A stretch of 64,000 bases of DNA from Edaphobacter modestus (GCF_004217555.1 NZ_SHKW01000001.1:5766001-5830000); one strand, 5' to 3'. Shown: positions 53,997 through 63,420, counted from the first letter of the stretch. Translations and numbers: made by a program. Notes: a model not told the origin generated them from the letters alone.

Positions 53997-54746
53997 ATGA
54001 AATCTGTCTCTAAATGGTGTCGCCGTGTCTTATTCGTAGTGCTTGTTCTTCTAGGCGTTGCTTGGCTCTGGAGTGAGGCTAACCAATGGTTGTTGCGTTG
54101 GCGTGGCGAAAGATTGCTTGCCGATATTCAATCGCTCGAAGTAGGGAAGAGCTCATGGACCGATGCAGAGGCATTGATGAAGAAGCGGGGTCTTCGCCAC
54201 TTAGGCGATTCGTGCACTCCTGAAAAATGCCAATACGGGATTCGAATGGAGCACACTCTGCCACGTTGGTTTTGGGGATATCCAGATTATGGAGTTATGA
54301 ACTGGATGCCACGAATTGCCGACAACGTTGGACTTCGGATTTCGGTAATCTCGGCGGTATTCACAGTAGAAAAGGGTATCGTGACATCGAAAAGCTTTTG
54401 GGAAATGGTCCGGTTACCGGTTCGCGATTGGTTTCTGCCAGGAAGTGGCCATATGTCGGAACTATCCGTTAATTCGGCCGAGGAGGCAGATTTTTCCAGA
54501 TATTATCTCGGATTTGACTATAAGCTATCGAGAATGCATCCGCACAGCGCGGCCACGGCAGATAAACGTGGCCTAGTTGTTACCTATTCGCCAGACGAAG
54601 ATATCTCTGAGCGAGCTAAATTGATGGATTTTCGCCTTGACTGTATTACTCGGTTCATTCCGTGCAAGAACGAACGAGAGATTTTGCCAGAAGGCCAAGT
54701 GTTATTGGAAGAACACAGAGCGTTATTAAAAGCGAAGGGCGACTGA
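53997..54746 (+). CDS. hypothetical membrane-anchored protein
   Basis: The 249-residue protein has one N-terminal membrane helix (RRVLFVVLVLLGVAWLW) and an extracytoplasmic remainder with four visible cysteines (DSCTPEKC near 73-80; LDCITRFIPC near 219-229) that could form two disulfides. No family is recognised. An earlier TTG at 53967 is an alternative start. Codon use and GC content look lower than the neighbours, a mild hint of recent transfer. A terminator begins inside its last codons. Confidence 0.55.
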   Translation: MKSVSKWCRRVLFVVLVLLGVAWLWSEANQWLLRWRGERLLADIQSLEVGKSSWTDAEALMKKRGLRHLGDSCTPEKCQYGIRMEHTLPRWFWGYPDYGVMNWMPRIADNVGLRISVISAVFTVEKGIVTSKSFWEMVRLPVRDWFLPGSGHMSELSVNSAEEADFSRYYLGFDYKLSRMHPHSAATADKRGLVVTYSPDEDISERAKLMDFRLDCITRFIPCKNEREILPEGQVLLEEHRALLKAKGD

Positions 54747-54770
54747 ACGGTGTCCAGTCGCCCTTCTTAG
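54734..54770 (+). terminator. terminator overlapping the end of the 53997 gene
   Basis: A 12-bp perfect stem (GAAGGGCGACTG / CAGTCGCCCTTC) with a nine-base loop is followed by TTAG. The left arm contains the last codons and part of the TGA stop, so the hairpin forms only after translation ends. It separates this gene from the convergent hpnJ. Confidence 0.7.
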
Positions 54771-54780
54771 TAAGCGCTAT

Positions 54781-56259
54781 TTACGCGTTCATGCTGATGG
54801 ATTCCTGCTGCTTGAGTGCGTTCTCAGCCGCCTTGGCGCGGGCAGCCTTGTTGCGCTGCGAGCGGAGCTTCATGAAGCTCTTGGCTTCGACGTAGAGACG
54901 TGGCACATCACGGTTGACGATGGCCTTCCAGACGACTCGGGCCGCGGCCTTGGGACGGAAGTAGTACTCGTCGTAGAACTTGTGCACCATCTCCATGACG
55001 TACTCGGTAGGCAGGCCGGGGTACTCGATGTGTGCCATCTGATGACCGCCGCCGTCTTCCATGTTCTCGTTCGTGATGAAGTCGTTGCGCTTGGCGAAGT
55101 CGTAGAACTCCGTGCCGGGGTAGGCGTGCGCGACGGAGACCTGAATCGTCTCGCAGTCCAGCTGCTTGGCAAAGTTGATCGTGTTCCAGATCGACTCCTT
55201 CGTCTCGCCGGGCAGGCCGAGGATGAAGTCGGCGTGGATGATCAGGCCGAGGTCGTGGCAGTCCTTGACGAAGTCGCGCGCCCGTTCGACCGTAGCGCCC
55301 TTCTTGATGTTCTTCAGGATCTGCGGGTCTCCCGATTCGAAGCCGACGATCAGCAGACGGCAACCCGCCTCCTTCATGGCCTTGAGGGTGTCGCGATCCG
55401 TGGTGACGCGCGAGGTGCAGGACCAGGTGATGCCAAGCGGCTTCAGTTTCGCGCAGAGCTCGATGGTGCGGGCCTTCTGGATGTTGAAGGTGTCGTCGTC
55501 GAAGAAGAACTCCTTGACGTCGGGGAAGTTCTCCTTGGCCCACTTCATCTCGGCGGCAACGTCGTCCGAAGAGCGCTTACGCCAGGCATGGCCGGAGAGC
55601 GTCTGCGGCCAGAGGCAGAAGGTGCACTGCGCCGGGCAGCCGCGCGTGGAGTAGAGCGAGATATATGGATGAAGAAGGAAGGGAACGTTGTAGCGCGTGA
55701 CGTCCATGTCGCGCTTGTAGATCTTCGTAGCCCAGGGCATTGCGTCCAGGTCCTCGACCTGCGGACGGTCGGGATTGTGCTGGATGACGCCGTTTGCGTC
55801 CTTGTAGCTGATGCCGAGGATCTCGTTGAGAGGCTTGCCGTTGGCATACTCGACGACAGAGAAGTCGAACTCGCGGCGGCAGACAAAGTCGATGACTTCA
55901 CATTCATTGAGAGCGCGGTCGGGGTCAGTGGTTACCGGGGGCCCGACGAAGGCGATCCTGATGGACGGATTGGCCTTTTTGATGGCCTGGGCGAGCCCAT
56001 GGTCGCCGCTCCAACCTACTGTCGAGGTAAACAGCACCAGAAACTCAAACCCCTTGGCGATCTCGATCGTCTCCTCGGCGGAGACGTGGTGCGGGGGGGC
56101 ATCGAGCAGGCGCGATCCTTCGAGCATTCCGGCCGGATAGGCCAGCCAGACCGGATACCAGTAGGATTCGATCTCGCGGGTCGCGGGCCAGCGGGAGCTG
56201 GCGCCGCCGTCAAAGTTCTCAAAGGAGGGCGGGTTTAGAAACAGTGTCTTGAGAGGCAT
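54781..56259 (-). CDS. hpnJ: radical-SAM protein HpnJ (hopanoid cyclitol-ether formation)
   Basis: The 492-residue protein matches HpnJ: it starts MPLKTLFLNPPSFENFDGG, has a cobalamin-binding-like N-terminal half (FVGPPVTTDP, EVIDFVCRREFDF) and the radical-SAM cluster motif RGCPAQCTFC in YISLYSTRGCP, then EFFFDDDTFNIQKA. In known hopanoid producers this enzyme contributes the cyclitol ether of bacteriohopanetetrol. It lies 7 kb from hpnCDE on the other strand. A Lys/Arg-rich C-terminal tail is present. No hpnH or hpnI is seen in the window. Confidence 0.88.
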   Translation of the reverse strand: MPLKTLFLNPPSFENFDGGASSRWPATREIESYWYPVWLAYPAGMLEGSRLLDAPPHHVSAEETIEIAKGFEFLVLFTSTVGWSGDHGLAQAIKKANPSIRIAFVGPPVTTDPDRALNECEVIDFVCRREFDFSVVEYANGKPLNEILGISYKDANGVIQHNPDRPQVEDLDAMPWATKIYKRDMDVTRYNVPFLLHPYISLYSTRGCPAQCTFCLWPQTLSGHAWRKRSSDDVAAEMKWAKENFPDVKEFFFDDDTFNIQKARTIELCAKLKPLGITWSCTSRVTTDRDTLKAMKEAGCRLLIVGFESGDPQILKNIKKGATVERARDFVKDCHDLGLIIHADFILGLPGETKESIWNTINFAKQLDCETIQVSVAHAYPGTEFYDFAKRNDFITNENMEDGGGHQMAHIEYPGLPTEYVMEMVHKFYDEYYFRPKAAARVVWKAIVNRDVPRLYVEAKSFMKLRSQRNKAARAKAAENALKQQESISMNA

Positions 56260-56328
56260 GATCTTAAGTAAATTTTACCATTCGGTAACCACCCTGGGGA
56301 AACCTGTTTGCGATGTTCCCTTGGTTGA

Positions 56329-56643
56329 TTACTGCTGGCTCGATGTAGCCGTAACCTGATTGTTTTCATTGAAAAAGACAAGCCAGTACTTGTCCCGGAC
56401 GGGGTAGAAGGTGGATCGGTAGATAAAGACGTGGTTGCACTCCGGCGTAACGGAGGTGCCATAGGCGTCACACGGCTTCTGAATCTGCTTCGGATCACCC
56501 ATGATCCGGCGAACATCTGCCTCTGAAGATTTGGCCCGAAGGGCAGGGAAATCTGCTTCGATGCGCGAGTCGCGAACAAACCCCACCGCCGTTGTCACAA
56601 GAACGAGTACGACAACGATGGCGAGGATCGCCTTCCAGTTCAT
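56329..56643 (-). CDS. small membrane-anchored protein of unknown function
   Basis: The 104-residue protein has one N-terminal helix (AILAIVVVLVLVTTAVGFV) and a small globular end with two cysteines (PCDAYGTSVTPEC). A segment ALRAKSSEADVRRIMGDP recalls SmpA/OmlA-type outer-membrane assembly folds, but similarity is weak. Its ATG overlaps the stop of the TolC-like gene (ATGA), so it belongs to that operon. Confidence 0.6.
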   Translation of the reverse strand: MNWKAILAIVVVLVLVTTAVGFVRDSRIEADFPALRAKSSEADVRRIMGDPKQIQKPCDAYGTSVTPECNHVFIYRSTFYPVRDKYWLVFFNENNQVTATSSQQ

Positions 56644-57971
56644 TGTGGCTTAGATGCGTCCAGAGCCTGCGATTGCGCTGCGGACTTCATCCAATCTTCC
56701 AGATCACCCGTCTGTCGCATCAGGTTGATCTGTGCCTGGCGGGTTTGGAAGCCTGCATCAAGATAGCTCACGTACTTTTCCCGTTCGGCGATGCGGGCGG
56801 TCTGCTCATCCTTGGGGGTCATCTGGGGGCCAGAGGAACTCCCACTCCCTGAACTCAACTGGACCAGCATAACGTCGAGCTGCTGCCTGGCAAGCTGCTG
56901 ATCGAGATCGGCGATCTCAGCTCGGGCTGCCAGCTCGGTCAGGGTGCGGCGAACCTTTTGTCGGCCTTCGATAAATTGAATGCGGGCGGAGTCGGCATCG
57001 TGCTGTGCGCGTGCGGCGTCGGCGGCGGACCCTCGCGCCCTGGCTTTGCGGGCAGCGTCGAAGATGGGAATCCTCATGTCAATACCAATGCCGGCGTTGT
57101 TGTATTGAAATCGCTGGTAGTACAGGTCGTAGTTGTTGAACTTCGCAAACAGGCTGTACTGAGCAACGAAGTTGATCTGTGGCCTCCACAAGTAACGTGC
57201 ATCGCCACGAGCTGTCTGTTGCCTGGCCTGTGCAACCGCATATGCGGATTCAACGGCAGGTGACGTCTTCGCCGCATTGACAGCATCTACGCTGTGGAGC
57301 GCCTCAAACTGTGGAATGCTCGAAGAGATGACGGTGAGGCCATCAGCCGGAAGACCGGTGATAGCAGCAAGGTGGAGACGATCCGTATCGCCGTCATCTT
57401 CAGCGCGAAGGCGCGCAAGACGAATCTGTGCAGCCGTGAGGCGGGAACTGGTGAGGCCGATGGCAGTGTCCTGACCAGCATCGAGGCGTTCCTGCACAAT
57501 GGTTACGAGCCGGGCCGCATAACTGCTCTCGTCATTAAGGGCTGCGATCTTCTGCTGATCGCGATCTAACGCCAGATAGGTAATCGCAGCATCCTCGGCA
57601 ACCACCTGACGGATGTCCCTGAGAGTCAGGTTCGCTGCCGTAAGAGAAGCACGCGCCGCTTGAATGTAGTTCTTCTGGGAGAAGTTGATGAGCAGTGACT
57701 GCGAGGTGAAATTGAAGATCGACGGCTGGCCGAGAGGGAAGCCATAAGAGTAGCCAAGCCCTGAACCTCCGGAGAGAGTTGGAATGTAGACGTCTTTTGC
57801 CTCTTGAAGTCCGGCAAGCGCCTTATCTACATCAGCCTGCGCGGCCAGGACCTTTGGACTATTCTTCAGGGCGAGATCGATAGCGGTGGTGAATGAGATC
57901 TGTGCGACGGCAGGCATTGACGCTGCGCAGATGCAGGCAATCGCCATCAGAAGATATCGGAAAAGGGTCAT
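56640..57971 (-). CDS. TolC-like outer-membrane efflux protein
   Basis: The 443-residue protein has a signal peptide (FRYLLMAIACICAASMPAVAQ) and the paired-helix repeats of outer-membrane factors: TTAIDLALKNSPKVLAAQADV near the start and DMRIPIFDAARKARARGSAADAARAQ in the second half. It would form the outer-membrane tunnel for the HlyD-like adaptor encoded upstream. ATG 57971 starts the signal peptide. It follows the TPR gene by 54 bases and overlaps the next gene by four. Confidence 0.82.
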   Translation of the reverse strand: MTLFRYLLMAIACICAASMPAVAQISFTTAIDLALKNSPKVLAAQADVDKALAGLQEAKDVYIPTLSGGSGLGYSYGFPLGQPSIFNFTSQSLLINFSQKNYIQAARASLTAANLTLRDIRQVVAEDAAITYLALDRDQQKIAALNDESSYAARLVTIVQERLDAGQDTAIGLTSSRLTAAQIRLARLRAEDDGDTDRLHLAAITGLPADGLTVISSSIPQFEALHSVDAVNAAKTSPAVESAYAVAQARQQTARGDARYLWRPQINFVAQYSLFAKFNNYDLYYQRFQYNNAGIGIDMRIPIFDAARKARARGSAADAARAQHDADSARIQFIEGRQKVRRTLTELAARAEIADLDQQLARQQLDVMLVQLSSGSGSSSGPQMTPKDEQTARIAEREKYVSYLDAGFQTRQAQINLMRQTGDLEDWMKSAAQSQALDASKPQ

Positions 57972-58025
57972 AGGCCCGGAAGACTCCTGCAATATCGGGT
58001 GTAGATCATGGTATCGCGCTTGCGC

Positions 58026-59003
58026 TTACCCACCGTGTACCGCCTTGCGTGCAGGAACAAAGTTGGATGCCAGGGCTTGGGCTGCGGCATACTCCCGCTG
58101 AGCGCCAGCGGTGTCGCCCCGCTTTTTCAGGATATCTGCGAGCTGCAAGTGAACCTTGAAGGCAGGAGCCTCGTCCGTTTTCGCGGGTGAAGAGAGATAG
58201 TCGTGCAGCGCCTTCTCTGCCAGGTCCGGCCGGCGTTGAAGGTCGGTAAGGATGCTGGCTGCATCCACCAGCGCGGAGCTCCTGGCACGGTTGGTCTGGA
58301 TGCTGGCTTCCAGCGCCGCAACAGCCTTATCCGGCTGCGACTGCTCTTGATAAAACTGACCGAGATCGACCAGCGCATCCGGGCTTTTTCCGGCTGCGAC
58401 GGCACTCTTATACTCGGCCTCCGCAGTAACCAGATCCTTCTTCTTTTTCGCGATCATCGCCAGCAGGCGGTGCGCCTTCTGAGCCGAACGGGGCATCAAC
58501 TGCGGGACCAAGTCCTGTGCTTTGTCTAGGCCTCCGCCTACTATGGCAGGTGCTGCAACGTAGAACTGGCCCAGGTCACTCATCGCCTGAACGTTAGCAG
58601 GATTCAGTTGGACCGCATGCTCAAAGGCGGTGTGAAGCTTCCTCGCAAACCCAAAGGCGCTCAGCATATTGATCTGAGATGCTTTCATCCCGTAGGCGCG
58701 TCCAAGCCACACCTGTGAGTCGCTGCTCGCTGGGTCGTCCTCAACGGCGTGCTCGCATTCATGTATGGCTGAATCGGCCATGTCCTGAGAGTAGTAGACG
58801 CGGCATAGGAGCTGGTGCGCCCGTCCATCGTGAGCGTTGGCTGCGAGCGCCTGATTCAGAATGGCAGCTGCTTCATCGACCCGGCCCTGCTTCAGCAGGG
58901 ATTCCGCCTGGGTGTCTTCGGCTACCAGAGCAGTTCCCCAAGCGAAGATCGCAATCAGCAGGAGTGCCTGTCGTGCACAGGATGGGGAGCGAAAAAAGGC
59001 CAT
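58026..59003 (-). CDS. exported TPR-repeat protein
   Basis: The 325-residue protein has a signal peptide (QALLLIAIFAWGTALVAED) and then TPR repeats (AESLLKQGRVDEAAAILNQALAANAHD, SDSQVWLGRAYG, AFEHAVQLNPANVQAMSDLGQFY, DALVDLGQFYQEQSQPDKAVAALEASI). It probably serves as a periplasmic scaffold. It starts two bases after the adaptor gene and precedes the TolC-like gene, so it belongs to the export cassette. Confidence 0.8.
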   Translation of the reverse strand: MAFFRSPSCARQALLLIAIFAWGTALVAEDTQAESLLKQGRVDEAAAILNQALAANAHDGRAHQLLCRVYYSQDMADSAIHECEHAVEDDPASSDSQVWLGRAYGMKASQINMLSAFGFARKLHTAFEHAVQLNPANVQAMSDLGQFYVAAPAIVGGGLDKAQDLVPQLMPRSAQKAHRLLAMIAKKKKDLVTAEAEYKSAVAAGKSPDALVDLGQFYQEQSQPDKAVAALEASIQTNRARSSALVDAASILTDLQRRPDLAEKALHDYLSSPAKTDEAPAFKVHLQLADILKKRGDTAGAQREYAAAQALASNFVPARKAVHGG

Positions 59004-59005
59004 GG

Positions 59006-60247
59006 CTATTCAACGATCTTTACGGCAAGACCGTTCGACAGATCGCGATTGCTGGTTGCATTCAGCGCTACCGTGTCCTTTTCGGTTAAGCCGCTGATGA
59101 TCTCCACGCGGTTCAGGTTCTGTACGCCCACCTGCACCGGCGTACGCACCAGTTTGCCTTGGACGACCCGATAGACATAATCGTTGGTTCCCTCGGTATG
59201 CAGGGCTTCCCGCGGAATACTCTGGACGTTGAAGCGCTGGGACACAGTTACGGTGACGACGACGTTGGTGTTGGGCAGCAGGTCACCTTGCGCATCATCG
59301 ACGGTTATGATGCACTCGCCCACGTTACGCGTCCCATAGACGATGATCGTAGAGGGGGCGCGGCTGATATGCCCATGCCATGTCGCATCGGGTTTCGCAT
59401 CCCATGTGATCTTTACCGCCTGTCCGACTGCAAGCTTGCCGATCTCAGGCTCATCGAAGTAGGCCCGCACCTGGATGCGATTGAGGTCGGCGACATCCAT
59501 CAGGCTTTCGCCTGTGTTGACGAAGTCATACGTAGTGACCGGAATGGAATACACCGTCCCGGCAAGAGGAGAGCGAATGTTCGCATTCCCGTAAGTGTTC
59601 TGTGCGGCTGCGACGGAGGCGCGGGCATCGTTGAGTTGCGCAGTTACCTTGCTGCGGTCGGTCGCGCTGTAACGTTGAGTCTGCCGCTGCTGAACGCTTT
59701 GAAGGCTCGCGTTGGCAGTCTGCAGACGCTGCTCCGCAGCGGCAACTTCACTGGCGGAAGCAGCGCCTTTCTGCTGAAGCTGGCGAAGGGCAGCGAGGCT
59801 CTTTTCGGCCTGATCTTTTTGCTGTTGCGCCCGGCTGAGGTCGGCCGCCATGGAGAGCCGTTCCTCCTGGGTTCCTCCCTGCTGTATGTCATGGAGGGTG
59901 GCCTGGGCGCTGCTCAGGCTTGCGTTGGCTGTTGCCAGTCGGGAGACAGCGTCGGCATCTTCCATCTTGAGGAGGAGATCCCCTTTTTTTACTTTCTGCC
60001 CTACCTGGACGTCAATCTTCGCAACCACGCCAGGCGCTTGAGCATGAGCCTGGAAGGGCTCCACTGGCTCAACTCGCCCGTTGGTCGATAGGCTGCTCAG
60101 AAGATTTTGATGGGTTACTGGGGTCGCCTTTATCTCCACCACATCACGGGTGAACATACGGATCGCCAGAATCGCCAATGCGACCACCGCGAGGATGATT
60201 CCCGCCATGGCATAAGGATTGAGCCGTCTTGTCTCGGTTGTCGGCAT
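59006..60247 (-). CDS. HlyD/MacA-like periplasmic adaptor
   Basis: The 413-residue protein has one N-terminal helix (AGIILAVVALAILAIRMF), lipoyl-type half motifs (APGVVAKIDVQVGQKVKKGDLLLKM and NIRSPLAGTVYSIP) and a long coiled-coil hairpin at about 100-210 (QQQKDQAEKSLAALRQLQQKG). Its beta-barrel follows (IQVRAYFDEPEIGKLAVGQAV). It resembles adaptors that work with MacB-type ABC exporters. No ABC or RND pump is encoded with it; only the TPR and TolC-like genes follow. Confidence 0.85.
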   Translation of the reverse strand: MPTTETRRLNPYAMAGIILAVVALAILAIRMFTRDVVEIKATPVTHQNLLSSLSTNGRVEPVEPFQAHAQAPGVVAKIDVQVGQKVKKGDLLLKMEDADAVSRLATANASLSSAQATLHDIQQGGTQEERLSMAADLSRAQQQKDQAEKSLAALRQLQQKGAASASEVAAAEQRLQTANASLQSVQQRQTQRYSATDRSKVTAQLNDARASVAAAQNTYGNANIRSPLAGTVYSIPVTTYDFVNTGESLMDVADLNRIQVRAYFDEPEIGKLAVGQAVKITWDAKPDATWHGHISRAPSTIIVYGTRNVGECIITVDDAQGDLLPNTNVVVTVTVSQRFNVQSIPREALHTEGTNDYVYRVVQGKLVRTPVQVGVQNLNRVEIISGLTEKDTVALNATSNRDLSNGLAVKIVE

Positions 60248-60333
60248 TACAAAGGGTCAGTATATAAGACGCTCTCCACCACTAAGACGATGCGCAGGAA
60301 TTACTTCTAAGCGATGAACCATGACGCATACCG

Positions 60334-62160
60334 CTAGGCGGTCGCCGGACTCTCTGAGAGACGGAGATCAACCAGCTCCAGCTCGAGACCGGTGTACCAT
60401 GGATTGCTCTTGGCCTTCAGTCGATAGGCAATGTCGATTCGGGAGCCGACGTCGAGTTGCATCCGCTGACAGAGTTCGGTCCAGAGCATACCTGACCGGC
60501 TCCAACCCAGCGCACGGAGGCGTATATCACCGGAATTTATCTCCAGGCAGACATGTCTGTCCTTGATTACACGAACACTCGAAGCCAGCCTGACGGAACG
60601 GGTGATAAATACCGGCTCGCGGTTGCCGACTCCAAAAGGGCCACAGCGTTCCAGCCACTCATGGAAACGCCCACTCAACTCTTCGAGGGATACTTCCGCA
60701 TCGTATTCAAGTGGCGGTGCCAGCATCTCCTGCAAGAGTATGGCGGCACTGTGATGCTCCATCCTCTCGCGTAATAGCTCTACTCGCTCGGACGGCAGGG
60801 AGAACCCTACCGCATGAGCATGTCCGCCGAAGCGAGCAAAGAGGGCCCTGTCCTCGTCGTGGACCGAGGTAAGCGCGTCGAGCAGATGATATCCCGGGAT
60901 CGACCGGCCAGAGCCATGTGCCTGGCCATCCTCGTGGGTCAGCACCAGTGCGGGACGTCCAGTGCGATCGACAATGCGGGAGGCCAGAATGCCTAGAACC
61001 CCCCGGTGCCACGCAGGGTCGTCCATTACAAGACAGATGGCAGGGAACTGCCCTTGTTTTCTTTGCATTCCGGATAATTCTTCATCGATCGCTTCAAGGG
61101 CTCGAGCTTCCGTTACCTTGCGGTCGTCGTTCAACCGGTTGAGCTTGGCCGCAAGATCGCGCGCCTGCTCCGGGTCGCGGGTCAGGAACAGATCGACCAC
61201 ATCGCTGGCGACGTCCATTCTTCCAGCCGCATTGATGCGCGGCGCGATTCGAAATCCTACCTCGGTTGCGGTAGGCGGACGGTCCAGCGGAATCTGTGCG
61301 ATTTCCATTAAGGCACGAAGACCGGGCTGCACAGGGTTACGCAGTTCGCGAAGCCCCAGCGATGCGATGACCCGGTTCTCGCCCTCCAGAGGAACCGAGT
61401 CGGCGATGGTGGCAATGGCCACCAGCTTTAAAAAGGAAGGTATAAGAGTGCGCTCGAGCCGATGGCGCTCGTGGTCGTTCAGGCAGGCCGCGCGCAGAAT
61501 CGCATGCGCCAGTTTGAAGGCAACGGCCGCTCCGCAGAGCCCTTTGAAGGGGTATGTGCAGCCATCCTGCACAGGATTGATGACAGCGAGCGCGTCGGGT
61601 ACGCCCTGGGCGTCATCCGGCAGGTGATGGTCTGTGACGATCAGATCGAGCCCCAATGCCCTGGCTTCGCTCGCCGCGGCAAAAGCGCGAATTCCGGTAT
61701 CCACACTGATCACCAGGCGAACTCCGGACGCAGCCGCGTCGGCCAGTACGCCGGTTCGCATTCCATACCCTTCGCGAATCCGGTGAGGGACGTGGTATCG
61801 CACGATCGCCGGATTCTCTTTTGTGGCGCTGCGTTCGATGGCCGTCTTCAGCAGGACGGTCGCCGTCGTGCCGTCGACATCGTAATCCCCGTAGATCAGG
61901 ATGGGTTCGGAGCTGCGTACGGCTCGCCGGATGCGCTCGACAGCCGCATCCATTCCAAGCATCCTCATGGGATCGATCAGGTCGTCGAGCGAGGGCGAAA
62001 AGAACGACTTTACCGCAGCTTCGTCGGTGAAGCCGCGAGAGACCAGGAGATGGGCGATGCCGCGAGGACAACTGGCAGTCGCCATCACATGTTGGATGGC
62101 CCCTTCCTCGGCGGCCCGCGCTGCCCACTCCCGTTGTATCTCAGCCTGGCCGGAGACCAC
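60334..62160 (-). CDS. recJ: single-stranded-DNA-specific exonuclease RecJ
   Basis: The 608-residue DHH-family nuclease has the metal motifs LIYGDYDVDGTTATVLLK (motif I), VTDHHLPDD (DHH motif) and the DHHA1 end containing RFGGHAHAVGFSLP. It degrades 5' single strands in recombination and mismatch repair. The C-terminal OB-like part ends in IDIAYRLKAK and LELVDLRLSES. A 19-base gap separates it from the gene at 62179, which may be co-transcribed. Confidence 0.95.
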   Translation of the reverse strand: MVSGQAEIQREWAARAAEEGAIQHVMATASCPRGIAHLLVSRGFTDEAAVKSFFSPSLDDLIDPMRMLGMDAAVERIRRAVRSSEPILIYGDYDVDGTTATVLLKTAIERSATKENPAIVRYHVPHRIREGYGMRTGVLADAAASGVRLVISVDTGIRAFAAASEARALGLDLIVTDHHLPDDAQGVPDALAVINPVQDGCTYPFKGLCGAAVAFKLAHAILRAACLNDHERHRLERTLIPSFLKLVAIATIADSVPLEGENRVIASLGLRELRNPVQPGLRALMEIAQIPLDRPPTATEVGFRIAPRINAAGRMDVASDVVDLFLTRDPEQARDLAAKLNRLNDDRKVTEARALEAIDEELSGMQRKQGQFPAICLVMDDPAWHRGVLGILASRIVDRTGRPALVLTHEDGQAHGSGRSIPGYHLLDALTSVHDEDRALFARFGGHAHAVGFSLPSERVELLRERMEHHSAAILLQEMLAPPLEYDAEVSLEELSGRFHEWLERCGPFGVGNREPVFITRSVRLASSVRVIKDRHVCLEINSGDIRLRALGWSRSGMLWTELCQRMQLDVGSRIDIAYRLKAKSNPWYTGLELELVDLRLSESPATA

Positions 62161-62178
62161 TCTAGCGCCGCCTCGTTC

Positions 62179-62643
62179 CTATTCGTCTTTTTCGCGATCG
62201 TCCACGACGATACCGCCAAGATCTGTCACGGTCTCCATCAGGTCCTGAAAGCTGTCATACCAGTCCGTGGCCACTTCGAAGAGAAACATGATCCCCTGGT
62301 GAGCGAAGCCCAGCTGCAGGTAGCCGATCTTTCCCACGTGTCGAAGCAATCTCTCGGCGTCATCGATCTCCGGAGACTCGTCGTCCGGATACACCTGGTC
62401 GCGGATCTGTTCAATGATCATGGCGATATCCGACTTTTCGAGAACGGCCTCGCTCATGGTGACGAAGGGAGCTCCTGCGGCCTTGGCCAATTCCACGAAG
62501 TCCTTCCACCCGTCGGGATTCTCCTCTTCGAAGAGAACCGTCGGAACCTCATCGGAGACGTAGCCGTTCATTCGTAGCATGCCGTGGCCGGCAATGAAGG
62601 CCACCATGTCGTCTTTGAGCGAGATGAGATTGTCAGGATGCAT
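62179..62643 (-). CDS. small acidic protein of unknown function
   Basis: The 154-residue acidic protein has no recognised family. It begins MHPDNLISLKDDMVAFIAGHGML and contains VLFEEENPDGW and YLQLGFAHQGIMFLFEVATDWYDSFQ, with hydrophobic cores but no membrane helix or signal peptide, so it is probably cytoplasmic and folded. It precedes recJ by 18 bases on the same strand, suggesting one transcript. Confidence 0.7.
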   Translation of the reverse strand: MHPDNLISLKDDMVAFIAGHGMLRMNGYVSDEVPTVLFEEENPDGWKDFVELAKAAGAPFVTMSEAVLEKSDIAMIIEQIRDQVYPDDESPEIDDAERLLRHVGKIGYLQLGFAHQGIMFLFEVATDWYDSFQDLMETVTDLGGIVVDDREKDE

Positions 62644-62737
62644 CGAAAGGCTATTGTCTCAAAAAACCAGGGGTGGCGTGACACTCCTTTGAGAAGACCC
62701 CCGTGCATCCTTAGCCTTCCGGCGGAATCCAACCTGA

Positions 62738-63088
62738 ATGCCGCTTTTTGAACATCATCTCTTCCTCTGTACCAACGAGCGCGACGAGTCTGCGTCCCGG
62801 CCGAGCTGCCTTCCGCACGGAAGCAAAAAACTTAAATCGGCTTTCAAGGACGCAATCAAAGATGCCGGTCTCAAGCACAAGGTCCGGGCCAACGAGTCGG
62901 GCTGCCTGGATCAATGCGAGCATGGGCCGGTCGTCGTGGTCTATCCGGAGGCGGTTTGGTATGGCAAGGTACACCTCCGCGACGTCGAGGAGATCGTTCG
63001 GGAGCATCTCGTCGGGGGACGCCCTGTTGAGCGGCTGCGCCTGTCCGAGGCCTGTATTAATAGCGATCGCTGTCCCCACAGGAAGTAA
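62738..63088 (+). CDS. thioredoxin-like [2Fe-2S] ferredoxin
   Basis: The 116-residue protein resembles thioredoxin-fold ferredoxins: HHLFLCTNERDESASRPSC near the start and NESGCLDQCEHGPVVVVYPEAVWYG in the middle supply four cysteines for a 2Fe-2S cluster. Two more cysteines are in the tail (ACINSDRCP). An electron-carrier role is inferred from the family. It is divergent from the small acidic protein gene. Confidence 0.85.
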   Translation: MPLFEHHLFLCTNERDESASRPSCLPHGSKKLKSAFKDAIKDAGLKHKVRANESGCLDQCEHGPVVVVYPEAVWYGKVHLRDVEEIVREHLVGGRPVERLRLSEACINSDRCPHRK

Positions 63089-63141
63089 GGAACCCCCGCT
63101 GCCTCACTAATATCCGCGTGATATATTCGACTTAAAGTCAA

Positions 63142-63420
63142 ATGATTTTTTCTAAAGATTACGTAGGCTATCTCGCGCGCCAGACGGTAAAGCAGCTCAT
63201 AGCGCAGAAGATGATCCAGACCGAGAAACCGGCGCGCCTTGACGAGCGCGTCGCAGCCGCCATGGTGGATGAACTTTCTCTCGAGGACCGGATCAACGAT
63301 GAGGTGCGGGTCATCCTTGAAGCCTTCCAGGAGGACATGCGCAAGACCGGGGCAAGCTATCCGGAGATGTTCAAGAAGGTGAAAAACGAGTTGGCGCGCA
63401 AGTACAAGGCGGTCCTGTGA
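63142..63420 (+). CDS. DUF507 protein, first of a tandem pair
   Basis: The 92-residue protein has an all-helical DUF507 pattern: SKDYVGYLARQTVKQLIAQ, LEDRINDEVRVILEAFQEDMRKTGASYPEMFKKVKNELARK. The function is unknown. Its end overlaps the second DUF507 gene by four bases (GTGA), so they are likely a heteromer or translationally coupled. Confidence 0.82.
   Translation: MIFSKDYVGYLARQTVKQLIAQKMIQTEKPARLDERVAAAMVDELSLEDRINDEVRVILEAFQEDMRKTGASYPEMFKKVKNELARKYKAVL

Noticed and set aside
54982..56238. 418-residue open frame on the plus strand
   Set aside because: It is fully antisense to hpnJ and has Val/Asp-rich shadow composition; hpnJ has clear motifs.
61462..62577. 371-residue open frame on the plus strand
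   Set aside because: It is antisense to recJ and the next gene, with no domain signature.
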